DNA of 64,000 bases. Source: Bagarius yarrelli. Its lineage: Eukaryota > Chordata > Actinopteri > Siluriformes > Sisoridae. The notes below the pieces were generated by a model, which saw nothing but the letters and a program-made list of their open reading frames with translations, did not search any database and was not told the DNA's origin. The DNA is taken from assembly GCA_005784505.1 (NCBI GenBank), contig VCAZ01000044.1:613001-677000 (forward strand). The letters are read 5' to 3'. This document shows, one piece after another, positions 35,801-49,330 of this stretch; position 1 is the first letter of the stretch, and each line of letters starts with the position of its first letter. A program made the translations under genes and the position numbers.

Positions 35801-36388
35801 TGTAACAAAATAAAGGTACATTTACCGATAGTTCCAAACCAAATTCACATCTGGAGTATAGTGTTGAAATAAAAAAATACAGTATTTTATTACTGAAATA
35901 CACTTCATTGCACATTTACTGGACTGGATTCCTTTTCTGTGCAATGAATGGAACTGCATCTTTAAGACTTTGACACCTTTTAATTTTTTTATATTATACG
36001 TTTATTTACTATGTATAACAGGTTTATAACTATGTAATGCCTATTGTGGTAAAAAGAAAAGAGAAGACAAATGTTTTTTATTTAATTAGTCATTTTTGTT
36101 CAATTTAATATTATATTATTTTATAAATCATGTTTGGGAATAAATGAACAAGAACATTGTCTTTTGCTGAAAAGTAAGACATTTTTTAAAAACCTAGCTT
36201 TTCCTAAAACTAATGTTAACGTTTTACTTAAACTTAAATGAATACTACTCATTTCCTTTTAATGAGCAATTTTAATTCAGAATAACAGATTTATGTGAAA
36301 ATATCTGCAGATGCCATGATTTTTACAACAGCTCAAGGAAAATTCTATAAAAAACAACCTCAAATTTACTGTTTCAAGAAGCTAATTT

Positions 36389-36390
<2 letters not shown>

Positions 36391-36473
<83 letters not shown>
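36391..36473. repeat. (TCTA)n microsatellite
   Basis: About 20 perfect tetranucleotide units. Confidence 0.97.
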
Positions 36474-37070
36474 GTTGTAATTGTATTTTATGATACATTC
36501 CCATTAAATATTATCATATTGTTATATGTTATATTGTAATATTTCTTATTGTTATTAACCGTTTAAGTCTGCTTTACGTATGCGACACATATGACAAAAT
36601 CATTAAGATGGAAAACACTTCAAATATATTCTGGGTATATACACTTAAATTTCTGTTCTAGTCACAAAAACCTTTACCCCAGACGACTGGAACAGAAAGC
36701 TTATCAAAGATAGTTTCAGCCCGAGGGCTGAGTTAGTTTAGTGACCTGATAGGGTCATATTTAAAGTTTTCAGTTACAGTCTCTCTCAGCTAGTGACCAA
36801 ATTGCTATACATTATAAATACATAAGATTATCTGCTTTTGTGAAGATTGTTAAGAATAAAAATGCATAAGAATGTCATACCTAGCAGATTTAAGAAACAA
36901 TGATGATGATGATAAAAAAAAAGCATCCAACAAGCGAAAGTGTCTAAATAATAATTGTTAGAACTTTTAAAATACACTCAGCAGCCCGGCAGGTGCATTT
37001 CAGGCTTCTTATGACAAGGCAAATCTAATCAGTGAATAAATGTGTATGAGAAAAAGAAAGAAAAAAAGGG

Positions 37071-37190
37071 GGGAGAGAGAGAGAGAGAGAGAGAGATAGA
37101 AAGAGAGATAGAGAGGAGGGGAAGAGAGGAGAGGGAAAAGAGAGAGAGAGAGAGATAGAAAGAGAGCCAGGAAGAGAGAGAGAGAGAGAA
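37071..37190. repeat. Interrupted (GA)n tract
   Basis: GA runs broken by GATA, GGAA and GCCAGG, just downstream of the candidate nav1 upstream exon. Confidence 0.93.
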
Positions 37191-37254
37191 CCAGTTACAT
37201 TATTTTACACTATACAATTAAACAACACATTCTTTTTAAAAGGCACACTCTCAC

Positions 37255-37440
37255 CTTGTATCTCTGTGTTGTCAGTAATAATCAGTAAAATCCTGTCGTG
37301 GTCCTATTTTTAGTGGCGCATGGCTGTGTTTGCTGTGCTAACTCTTATCCACTGTGCTGAAATAAACCTTTAATGCTGTCTAACAAAGCCTCGACGAGCC
37401 ACGTGCCGCTATATCCATGTGTGCGGGAGGGGAGTAGAGA
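37255..37440 (-). promoter_or_regulatory. nav1: Candidate noncoding first exon and promoter of the upstream nav1 transcript
   Basis: A good minus-strand donor (ACAAG then GTGAGAG) lies at 37254/37255, upstream of the acceptor of exon A and with no coding frame. The interval is richer in CpG than its surroundings and holds an E-box CACGTG at 37400-37405 and a perfect MEF2-type site CTATTTTTAG at 37304-37313. The transcription start is not visible; the right border given is arbitrary. Confidence 0.35.
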
Positions 37441-38127
37441 CATCTGGACCGAGGGGACCTCTTTTTTTCTGACTCTCTCCCGCTTTCCTCCTTTCTCTCT
37501 GCTTCTTTCTCTTCCTGTATCTGTTCTTTAAACTTGCCCAGTGACATACTGATGCACTCTTTCACACACACACACCAGGCATAACCTCGTCTATAGCTGC
37601 CACTACACACATTCACTAGCAGTGACTCATATTTCTTGTAGTTATGACATCATGCCAAAAGCCTCTGGGTCATTTCCTTTACAGTGTCGGCCCACCTTTC
37701 AATTTGAGTCACCCCCTCACCATCAAACGGCTTGTCCTTGAGACGTATTATTTCCAAAGTCTCAGCTAATCCCTTAAAAAATCCCATTAGCCTTTAAATG
37801 CCTGAAGGAGGTATATATACTCACAATAGCACACAAATACAATACCCCTAACAACCTTTCTAGCATTAACACAACATATAAGTACAAGTTATATACATAT
37901 TTGCTTTTATTTACCGAACTCAACTAATTTTCAACTAACTGACACAGTATGTGCACTATGATGGGGTATTTTCCCCTCAAAGTTCTTTAAGTCAAGCATA
38001 AACACAAAGAAAAAAAGGTGGAAAAACTAACAAGAGTTGAAACATCAACAGAGAATTAATACAGATCAGACAAATAGCATTAAAAGGGCATTCAGGACAA
38101 GAAATTGTGTGATAATTAGATTGGAAG

Positions 38128-38257
<130 letters not shown>

Positions 38258-38940
38258 AAGAAGAGGTTGAGATTTTGCTAGATAAGATTGCAAATCCAGA
38301 CTAAGAAAAGTCTTAGTTCTTAACATATATCCATAGACACAAACATTGTCTCATTTATTTAACCTGGGGGTAATGCAACCCAAGGACCCAGGATAAGTAA
38401 CGCAATCTTAGGACTGAACCAGAAACCCTAAAGCTGTGTGGCAGCATCTTTATTGTGTTGCTACAGTTTGTGAACAGCTGAAGATGCATATAGAGATGTT
38501 AATATTAAGATGCACAGATACTGAGCTCAAGAACACATAATTGTACTCGTAAAAACACTTCAATGCCAAAGACGATACCATGCACAAAGACTCCATCAGT
38601 GACAGTATGACGGGCTCAGCAGTGTGGTAATATTTCAAAATGAATAATGAAAACCCACGCATGGCACACTTTGTTCTGCAAAATTATCAAGAGATAAAAA
38701 AAATGAGTGCTCATAATATAAGTACTCTGATTAAACATTGAAAACCAAAGTGAGCATAGAGAATTTGCCCTTGGCAATAACGCTAGCACTCTGCAACCAA
38801 CCCTACAGCAAACCCGTGCAAGTTGAGAGAAAATGGCATAAGATAAACTGAGAGCCATACAAATAATCCCATGTCCCCAAACAAGTACAGGTATTAGCAA
38901 GTACCAGGAAAAAAAAGATTTGGTACTCGTGCTTGGTCTT

Positions 38941-39211
38941 AAAGGCCGCAGTTACGCATTTTTATATAATATAACTATTGATATGACGCAGAAATAACAC
39001 ATTGAATAATCATTTCGTCCAGGATTATCTACTGTTTTTCTAATTCCTTTTCCAGTCAGAAATTCTACCTTGGGCTATTTTGCTGTAATAGTGTAAATGC
39101 AATTATCGGATTTGGGTCAGTTTTAAAAGATGACGTAGGCGGGTCATGAAAAAAGCGGATATAGTCACAAAAGCTGAATTTGGCATCAATATCTGCAGTG
39201 TAAATGCAGCC
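38941..39211 (+). mobile_element. TIR element family A, copy 4 (internally deleted)
   Basis: Left end GGCCGCAGTTACGCATTTT; right end CTGAATTTGGCATCAATATC followed by TGCAGTGTAAATGCAGCC. Only about 270 bp remain; the middle matches the right half of the other copies (TTCCAGTCAG, TACCTTGGGCTATTTTGC). Confidence 0.6.
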
Positions 39212-42200
39212 TAAATAGTATTATTGGTATGTATATATTATTCTGTCTTAAAACTTATTACTAAGACTTTATCAGTAACTCTTGAACAACCGAGTCAAAG
39301 TTTATAGTCTATAATCTCTCTCTTCCCTCAGTCAGACATTCCTAATTCAATTCCCTCTCCATTCACTCAACGGCCAAGGAGTCTTTGCGCTCTGTCTGTC
39401 ATACAGCTAACATAATTAAAACACTCAGACTGTCTTTTCCAGAGGAATTTATAGGGACTCATTCCATTATACATTGAGAAACAATGCACAGAGGATGATG
39501 TTTAAAATGAGGCTGAGGGAAAGGCCTGTTTAAGGGGTTTATAACTCTGCCCTACATTTAAGGGCGCAAATTGAATTTATTCAGTTGTGTTTCTTTGTCC
39601 CCCTCTTTTCACTTCTTTAAAAAAGGATTTCCAGTAGATTTCTAATGATGCTTGGTGGATTTGTGCTTATTCAGGCAAATTATTAGTGCAATCAGTCCTG
39701 GCATACAGTCAGTGCTCCAGAGATGTTTAGTAGGTTTGATGGTCTACCTCTATCTTGGCAAACTGTCGTTATTATGGAGCTTAATTGCACTGGCATCGTC
39801 ATACAAAAAGAAGTTTATGCCTGTTGGTTTTACCTAAATTTGGAAAATTGTAATTACAGCATACGAAAACATTTAGGACAATTTTGTACCTCTAATGTTG
39901 TGGCGAAAATTTGGAAAAGACTATATTAAAGTGATGCTTGACCACGGTTAAATTATTAGGTTAGTTAATAAATGAATGTCTATTTACAAATTGCACCCAA
40001 TAGTATCACGTACAATGCAACGATAAAATACATTCTTAGTATAGAACACTCTGAGATAGGAGACATTGTTTTGCCATTACAACCGTGATTATAGTTTTTT
40101 TCCATGCATGTATTGCTCTGTCCAACATATACATCATTTAAAAACACTTCTGTCTTTTCAGTGCTGCAAATTAAAGACAAATCAGGTGGTCTAATTCAGC
40201 AAACCGTTCCCTCTTCTTTCAACACATGTGCTTCTTAATTGTTTTTAGTGCCAAGTTGAGTAATTCTGTGATTGACTTAAGAAGTGTTGCTGTAGCAGGT
40301 GTTTGGATTAGCCTGTTTTCAAACTGAGTAACGGTCAGAATGTTAAACTGGTTAACAAGGCCAGCATTGATGCCTCAGTTACCAACAAAATGTCTAAAAT
40401 AATGCTTTAATAAATTACTTTACAAATGAAAATAATACTTTTTTAACATTTGACTTTGCTGTCAACTTGTCCCTGTTTAGACCTGATTCCTGAGATGTTA
40501 TTAATAACAATATAAATACATGGAAAATCTTAATGGCAATTTTCATAGATGGTAAAATATTAGAATAGGATATACGGTCAAAGTAGCAGACCTGTACAGA
40601 AAAACCACTGCTAATACAGAAAATTGTGTGTTGTCAGTGATACCCACCTTGTCCTACACACTACAATAAGAGCAATTATAGTCAACCCACAACACATTTG
40701 CATTTTCATGAGCAGTAAATATTTTTTGCCTATTGTTTTATTCTTTGCCTATTAATTACGGTTTAAAAAATTATGTTGATTATTGGATTATTTTGTTTAT
40801 TTGTATTATCTTCATCAAAAAATAGATGTACTGCCATTACAATCTGTATACAAGGGGGCTAACAAAGCCTTGCTTTATAATTTATGTTAAACAATTATAT
40901 TCATGATGTTCTCAGGTTTATCCGGTTCCTCACACATTTCCTGCATAGCTTCAGCCCTTGCTGATATGATTGAAGCTGCTGCTTCAGGATTTAATGCTTA
41001 TAATAAGAATTATAATTATAATCTGACAGTACTGCATATGTAATATCTACTCAACGGACAAGCATATATAGCATATTAAACTAGTTTAAACACAGTATTT
41101 AGGTCAGTAGTTTAAGAAACCACTTTTTCATACCTTGGTCATGTAGCCCCATGCCATGTCTTGTCTATTAGGGAAAAAGGCCCACCCCAAGCCCATCATT
41201 TTTGAAGATACAGGTGTCATTGGTACTGTTTGTTGCTTTTCATGCAAAAATATGAAGCTAACTAATGTTGGTCAACACAACAGACTCTCCTGAGAATATA
41301 AAAGAACAATCCATGAAATTGGATCCTAAGAAAGTAAGTTACATGAAATCCTAAAAGAAATCCAACACAGTAGGTTTGACTAATACAGCCGGATTTCAAG
41401 TGTCACACAGCTAATTATTGCAATTACAATCGTTTGCAAAAACACTGCTTAAAAATGGTGGCTGAATGTATTAAACTGGAAAATACGCTTTTAAAAAATA
41501 AAACTACAATATGGACACTTTAAAAGTCCTGGCCTGTTATACATTTCGAACAGATTGCACACATTTGGATGATTAAAGCCCTGCACAAGCCATTAGTCAT
41601 TAGTCAGATTTTATCTATAGGAACATTTTTGATGTCAAACAAACTATAATCCTAAAGATTTGGGCAGTGTGGAACATGGACCCAGGTGGTAAATGTCACA
41701 CTTTTACATTATATTTACATGTTTGAACAGTAACAATAGATATTACAACATCTACATAGAAAACAGTAGCCTGTCAGTAGTTTGGCGACTCTAACTGGAG
41801 ACTTTAATCATAGTGTTTATGCAAGTGGAACTGTTTGAATGTGAGAAAACGAATAGCTCTGAAATTAGCCGAGTGTGGGTGATGTCTATTTAAAGACTAC
41901 TGTATGAAGAAGAAATTAGGTTACGAGCACAAAAAGAGAGCACTACATACCATACAGTTTTAAAGAACCAGTTGATGAATGTATACATGAATCTGGCAAA
42001 TCAGCTTTATGTCATAAGCAAAGATTAAGCAATATAAATAAATGGATGAATAGATTTTAAACTAATAGCAATTATAAATAATGACTGATGGATGATCAAG
42101 CCAGGATTGGAATTCTAATCTATTTCAGTAATAATAACAATTAAAACAATGTTTCATTTGGCAATAGAATTTGTTTTGGATTTAAAAGAAAAACAGCGGC

Positions 42201-42796
42201 ATAAGGAAATGCACGGCTTAATTAAGGAAATGCATTATCGTAATTTTTTTTTTATCAAATATTAATCATTGAAATAGACTAATCCCCCATCCTCTTGCCT
42301 AATATTTTAGAGACAGACTCCAGATCCACTATGACTCGACGCAGGATAAAGCACCTACTGAGAAAAGTCATTAAAGTAGAACGATATCATTTATCCTAAT
42401 GATCTTTCAATTAAGTTCAAGTTGTGTGTAAAAAAACAAATCCTACTCATAAATAAACAGGCATGGCTACAAGAACAAGATCCCCAAAAAGAAAGGAAGA
42501 GCTAGTAAATATCCCTGATGGCGTCAATATTACAGAGGAGACAGAGTGTCTGGGTAAGGCCATTACTCACAGTGCGCTCGGGGAGTCGGTATAGCCACAA
42601 CAGCAAATCTACTGTTCGGACTGAATAAAATAATTTATTTACGTTTACCCAAATCACAACCTTCATATTTACAAGAATACACTAAATGAATGTTATATGT
42701 GTAGAATGGTGCAAAGGGAATCTAATAAAAATATTATTTAACAAAGTGGTTAAATATAATTATTATAATAAATGCTGTTATTAATATCCTGTTGTC

Positions 42797-42818
42797 TTTG
42801 GGTCAAATTTGACCCAAA
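42797..42818. repeat. Perfect 22-bp palindrome
   Basis: TTTGGGTCAAA followed at once by its reverse complement. It stands in an AT-rich, gene-free stretch. It may be the tip of a small transposon; the arms are the nuclear-receptor-like half site GGTCA inverted with AAATT between. Confidence 0.8.
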
Positions 42819-43569
42819 CAAATAGAGATTTATTTTTATATGATTGGTCAATATTTACAGATTATTTGGATATACTTTTCTCATTCATGCTTTAAAAATA
42901 GTTAAATTAATAAAAACAAACCGTTAAATCAAGAGGACAATGTCTGTATGGTTGATGGAAAGATGATACAAGGGTTAAATAATGGATGATCGTTTGACCA
43001 ACATCGAACCAACCTTTTCCAACACATATGACCCCCACTGTACTGTATATCACCTCCCTACAGATGCCATGACACTATCACATACCTTAGGTCTCTATAT
43101 TAACATATTTCTTGGTAACTTTCCACCCAGACACAGGATATCATTTGTCTTGGAAAACCACAACGTGTCAGAAAGCACATTGTCCAGCACAACTGCTTGA
43201 GTGCTGACTGATGAGTCACAGACAGTAAATCATATGTTTTGCATGAAGCTCTTGGGGGAAAGAGATTCTAATGGTTTTCTAGTGCAGATTTCACTTTCTG
43301 CTCATATCTGACTAAGTCTTGCTCTACCACATGCTTCTCAGTGGCTATAGTGTTATCATTTGCTCTAAGGGTTTTTTTTTGCAGTCACATGGCAGATGTT
43401 GTTTAGTCTGTGGGAAGCAAAGAAGACAATTTCACAATAAACTGTAAGGTCTTAAATCGGATTCGTTCTACTCCTTCAGGGGGAAATATTTTCCCAAAGA
43501 GTTGTGCAACTCCTTTCCCACATAACGTCTTAATTCTTTTGCACGGAAATACTGAGATACACACTGAGA

Positions 43570-43977
43570 TAACGGCCACAAGTATTTGGACACATAACAT
43601 CCTACATTCTACATTTACGGCATTTGACAGATGCCCTTTTCCAGAGCGTTAAAACCAGACATTAAATTCATCAGTTTTTGTTTAACATTCTATTATAAAT
43701 GTAGTCTCTCTTTTACTACTATAATAACCTTCCCACTTCTGGAAATAATTTCCATTGAATGGTGCAGGAACATTTTTCAGATTTATTTACAATGTTTGGT
43801 GGCAAGGTCTGGGGTGCAGGCAGTGTTTCAGTTATACAAGTTCTTTTACTTTAATTATACATACATAGCCTGGTCTCTATGGGGCTCAAGGGGTTTGTGC
43901 ACAAGAGTATCAACACATTAAAACAGATTTATAAGTTTGCTATGGATGTGCCCACAAACTTTTGTCCGTAAAGTCTA
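43570..43977. mobile_element. Small Tc1-type relic with terminal inverted repeats and a SINE fragment inside
   Basis: ACGGCCACAAGTATTTGGAC at the left and GCCCACAAACTTTTGTCCGT at the right are inverted repeats of a common fish non-autonomous Tc1-like family. A SINE tail (ACATTTACGGCATTTGACAG, 43611-43630) has inserted near the left end. Confidence 0.6.
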
Positions 43978-45898
43978 TCTGTTTGCTCCAAAGCTTTGAA
44001 TTAATTACAGAATTAAATTTTGTTAGTGAAGGCAATTGAAACAAACCCGTATTGTTCTAAAACTGCTTCCAAATCAGCCTCAGTCCTTAGTCTACTGATC
44101 ACACTACTGCCTTGTGACAATCACCAAAGATACACATGACTGCTTGCTTTGTTTACTATAAAATTGTGTGGTTTGTTACCCTATAATAAGTTTGGCAATT
44201 GAAATCTAGCCACCAAAATATGTGCAGTAGGTTTGTGGACTGGTATTAAGTAGTCAGTCTGAGAAGATCTAAAAATGGCCTTATATGAGTAAAAAATACT
44301 ACCTTAAAAGAGAATAGCTATTAAAGAAACATTAAAATCTTATATAAAGAATATTCTTGTTTAAATTGTTTAAAGAAAACATGACAACAAATAATTAAGT
44401 AAAGAAACTTATAAAAGTTAGTAAAGAAACCCTAAAAAGGTTAATAAACATTAAATATTATTTTTGTCATCAGATATTAAACGCTAGACTAGTTTAACAT
44501 TTTGCTTTTAAGCCATACTTTTATTTAAATAGTTATTTAATTTTATAGTTATAATTTTAGTTACTTTGTTACTTTCGCATGAGGTTTTAAACCATTAACA
44601 AAAAATCTATTACAAACAGTATATGGTTTAAAGCCCTTGATGGAGAACAACAAATGAAATTATAATCGTGTATACATATATAATAATAATACATAAATAT
44701 TATAGATAATTGCTGAGAACAGATTATAAAATGAAAATAAAATAATTACATAGAGAGAGTAAGTAGCTCTTAAGTTCTCCTAGAGGATAATTACTACATA
44801 AACAGAATAGAATTCATATATTAACCGATGGTTTACTTGCACACAAAAAGTAAAAACTGTGACCGATCCTTTATTAGTATGAGTCATTATATACTCACTG
44901 GAAAGGGAGGAGCAGATACAGTGCAAATGCTGACACATGCAACGGAGTCACAGACGTTCTTGACCTCAGCAGCCAGTATAGACACGATAAGACCCAAGTG
45001 ATCTACTGAAGTAAAAAATCAGGGTCCAGTCTTCACAGTATTGAACTCATATTTCAACATTGTCACTGTGTTGGCTAATCTATTAAATCTATTAAAGAGA
45101 CAATCCTCTCCATCCTTCTGTGTGTCTGAGGAAAAGCGACTGGTCTCTTTAAAAATTCTCATGAGCCGACAGCACTGCCTGCATAAAAATACTGATTTTC
45201 TTAGCCGGGAAATGGAATCTTCGGCAGGCTGCCAACTTAGCTTGATGTTTTACCTGGGCCTGAAGCTAAAGCATATTCTAGCTGAGGTCCATTACATTAC
45301 AGTGTGCTGTAAAAGAGAAGACCTTAAAAGCACAAATGAATAGGACAACGGATGTCTGCAAAAAATGCAATTGTTTTACAGCAAGCACTATCTTCCAAAA
45401 AAAATCATATGCAGCATATTAGCTTTTTTACTTACGTTTTGTCAACACTCTTATTTAAAATAGTCATACTGCTATCTGCTCTTTGATTATCCATGCCAGG
45501 ACCACTGTTTAAGTGAAACGGCCTGTAACTTCAGCGCTGTCAGGTTTTAATTACAGTCACTGCAATACTTATTTACACCTACTTTTCTCTCTCTTTCGAT
45601 CTGAAGTGGTGTTAACGATTACAGGTTAAGTGGATCCTGAGAGCTGACACCTACTACAGCACATTCTCACACTTTTTAAAAAAAAAAAAAATAACTGTCT
45701 GCCTACCACCCACCTAACTAAACTGAGAAAATGTTCTTACAATTCTAGTAAAATATGTTGCAATTTACATATGGGGAAATACAGGACAGCAAGAGCGCTT
45801 ATAGAAGGGCCATGCAACAGGCCCGGTTCTTACCAACTATAGAAGGGTGGGCAGACAGATAACCCAGGTGGGCAGATAGATAGATCTTTTAACTTTAG

Positions 45899-45949
<51 letters not shown>

Positions 45950-45953
45950 CAGA
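45899..45953. repeat. (GATA)n microsatellite
   Basis: About 13 units of GATA, the complement-phase of the repeat at 36391, with a few more interrupted units before it (45877-45890). Confidence 0.95.
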
Positions 45954-46870
45954 TTATGAATTGCATGACTGTTCTGTGTCAGCTTCTCTGTAACACTTGA
46001 CAGATCAACAAACCTCCTTGCTGCGCAAGTGTAGACTGTGCTGTTACTAGGAGCTAATAAAAAATGGTTTTGCGTTGTGATTGGTCAGGGCTTTCTACAC
46101 CTTCCTTCAAACTTCTTAACACAGAGCCCTTCTCAAACTGCATTTTTAAAATAACAAATTGTACCAAAGAAAATTAAAGAAATGTATTTGTATACGGCAG
46201 TCTTTACCAACTTTTGATTGGGTGGGCAAGACAGACGTTTGGGTGGGCTCAGTCCACCCCTGCCTTTGCCTAGAGCCCTGCCATGCACGTTTGGCAGAGA
46301 TCTGTTGTACTAGTATTAATATAACAGGACACTGTTAGGGTATTGTAGGTAGCCCAGCCTCATATCCTTTCATAGGACTCAAATTTGCTAGTGATGCTCT
46401 TCTTCATTTCAGTTAATGCTTTATCCTGTTCAAGGTCATAGCATATCCACAGCCAAAAACACTTCAGATTCAAGTGGGAATAAACCTGGATGGGACATTA
46501 TTTACACCTAGGGGCAATTTAGACAATACATCTTGCACTGTCAGACCTTTTATCTGGCTGCAAAAAATGTACTACATTGCAGCTTTTATTGACTTGGAGG
46601 GCATCTGAATGGCATATAAAGCAACAATTACAATTCCGGAGATTCAGCGTTGTGTTCGGGTGTGGAAATGTAAAGTCAATCTACCCACAAAGACAGAGCT
46701 TATTCACATTATGTGAAAAATACCAGTATTTACAGTAGCTGATCCTTAAAAGTGTTAAAATATGCAATGCACACACCTCCCGGAAATCTGGTAGAATCCT
46801 ACATTAAAAAAATGTAAGGACTTTTCCAGTTTTGTGTGCATTGAGTATTAGATTTTTGGCCATCTGTATG

Positions 46871-46877
46871 TAAGAGA

Positions 46878-46957
<80 letters not shown>

Positions 46958-46972
46958 AGAGAGAGAGAGGAG

Positions 46973-47018
<46 letters not shown>

Positions 47019-47067
47019 AGAGTGAGAGAGAGAGCGAGAGAGAGAGAGAGAGTTCAGAGGAGAGAGC

Positions 47068-47101
<34 letters not shown>

Positions 47102-47122
47102 GAGGAGAGGAGGATAGAGAAG

Positions 47123-47187
<65 letters not shown>
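46871..47187. repeat. Long (GA)n tract, over 300 bp
   Basis: The longest simple tract of the window, interrupted by AGGA, ACGA and GCGA variants. Confidence 0.96.
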
Positions 47188-47188
<1 letters not shown>

Positions 47189-48059
47189 AGTTACTGAACA
47201 GACTTTTTGTTTTTTGATAAAGATGGTGTCTTTGATTTGTGCACTTGCTTTAAATAATTTGCTTAGGGTGTGTCTTGCTGGCGACAAACCATTTAAAAAG
47301 TGAATTCAGGCGCCTCTTAGTGGACAGTTACTGAAACGACAATACAACGCGACTGCATAATAAAAAAAATTAAGATATATAAATGTAGTTACTAATAAAC
47401 AGGTTTTTCTGGTGATTACAATACTTGCTTATTATCATGCATGTAATACAACATGATGTTTGAATAAAATAATAACATAAAAATTAGGAAGTATTAAGAT
47501 AACTTATAGTAGGGTTTAAATTTAATCATGAACATTTGATAGGAACTGAGGAATGCCCTAAAAAATTGCAAAGTAAAAGTAGATTTTTATGATTAAAAAT
47601 ATTTTTACATACATTTTTACATACTAACCCTAACCGTATGAAAATACATTTTTTCCAAAATGTTAATTTTTGAATTAAACCCTATAAATGAAACATTAGC
47701 TACAGAAAGCTGTGGAGAAAACTGTTTAGTACATAGTTTAGGGGGAAAATAAATTTTCAAAATAAATTATGTTAAATAAATAAATAAATGATGTCATCAA
47801 CCAGGAAGTATGCCACTGTATATAAGTGATAAGTTCACATTCAGCATGGGCAGGGACATTGGAGGTATAGCAAGTGATGCAATATCTTGGTTCCTCAGGA
47901 AATCATGGTTATATGTAAACTCCAACAATTGTATGATGAGAGGACCAGCCCGCCACCTCACACATGTCCACCAGACACCATACTCTCAGGGCCAGGGCAA
48001 TGAAGGTCACAATACCTTTTTAGGTGCACTCTAATCCCCTCTGGGACAAGAAGGACTTT

Positions 48060-49330
48060 ATAAGCTAAAGAGGCTAAAAGGGGCTTTATAAGCTAAAGAG
48101 ATGGTCTCAGTCACCTATCTGCTTTTTTTTGTTGCTTGGTGGCCACAACGATACAGACGAATAACTGGTCTGAACTTGTCTGAGTCCCAGAAAGAAGATG
48201 GACAGAAGGCCTGCAGTTTAATAACACCCAGCAATGCCCAAGGCACTTTACGTAGCCAGGGACGTAGCCAGGCCTCATGACAGGAACTTCAGTAACTTAA
48301 CTCGTTCCACAAAGAAAGCATGTTCTGAGTGGACCTGCTGCTTTCAACCAAGATGTGCAATGTAAAAGGAGGTCCCTCCTGATGGGAATGACCATCTAGA
48401 AGGTACAAAAGGTCCAAGAACTATGCTTGGGCCAGCTAGAACAAGACTACTAGCAGTAGTCTGACACCATTATAGCTAAATCACTTCAGAATTTCTTTTT
48501 ATTTTTCTTTTTATATCCTCCAGACATATCCTCTACCATGGCGTGCAGGCCCAGGGCGGCTGGATGCACCAGAGTAGACCAGAGCGGACAGTGTGCTGTG
48601 ATGCGAGTAGCTCCACATTCGCTCTGCCAAAACGTTTCCCTAGGAGCTCCACTACCTCTTGGGCGTAGTCCTTGGGCATAGTTGGCACTCATGACTGTTC
48701 CCAGCATGTCAGGGAGGCATCTGTCGAAAAGCGTTATGCAGCGACAAAGCCCCCCCAGTTCTTGATCCTGCACCAGGAACCAAGTGCCCCACCATATATC
48801 ACAGGTTTAAAGGCATTACTGCAAGACCTTGATTTTGTGGAGTGGCTTCTAAAACTGCTTGAGTCGCTTCTAAAACTGCTTGAGAGTGAATATTTGTCCC
48901 TCTTCCATTCTCTTATGTCTGCAAATGTTGAATTGATCTGGGTCTGCGTAAGACAGGCATGCATTGCTACCAAGTTTCAAACAACCTATAAATAGGTAAT
49001 GGTCTGAGCTGAAAAAAGCACACTTTTCTTTGCATTGACATTTATCCCCAGGCCCTGGGTATGAGCAAGAATGGCATCTCAAAACCAAACCGCTTTTCAG
49101 CTAGCATTAGCCAGTCATCTATGTAGTTCAGAATACCGATGTCCTGGATTCACAGTGGAACCAATCAAGCATTCATGCATTTTGTGAACGTGCAAGGTGA
49201 AGGAGAAAGGCCAAAAAAACGACTCAGCACCCGAAACAAACCTCAGAAACTTCCTGTGTTAGGAAAGTATAGTGTACTTGCGATCTACTGTGACAAATCA
49301 GTCCTCGGACTTGATTTGTAACACAACCTG
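48060..49330 (-). mobile_element. Decayed DIRS-like retrotransposon fragment (reverse transcriptase region)
   Basis: Read on the minus strand, 49330 to 48870 shows broken pieces typical of fish DIRS1-like reverse transcriptase: FTKCMNA, then ILNYIDDWLMLAEK with the YIDD catalytic motif, then LAHTQGLGINVNAKKSVL. Frameshifts and stops lie between them. Further left (48690-48520) comes TAHCPLWSTLVHPAALGLHA, the text found later in the same polyprotein family. A 21-bp tandem duplication (gcttctaaaactgcttgag twice, 48844-48886) has arisen inside. Not functional. The border at 48060 is approximate. Confidence 0.7.

Larger units (their letters stand above)
33519..37254 (-). other. Probable intron upstream of nav1 exon A
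   Basis: Between the acceptor of exon A and the donor at 37254. It holds a TG tract (33951-33990), a Tc1-type relic (34730), a SINE (35565), a TCTA microsatellite (36391) and a GA tract (37071). No exon seen. Confidence 0.5.

Noticed and set aside
36391..36473. Regular repeats as a CRISPR-like array
   Set aside because: Uniform tetranucleotide microsatellite without spacers, in a vertebrate genome.
48486..48773. 95-codon frame as a possible host gene
   Set aside because: Contains text of a retrotransposon polyprotein (HCPLW..THPA-like) and lies within the DIRS-like relic.
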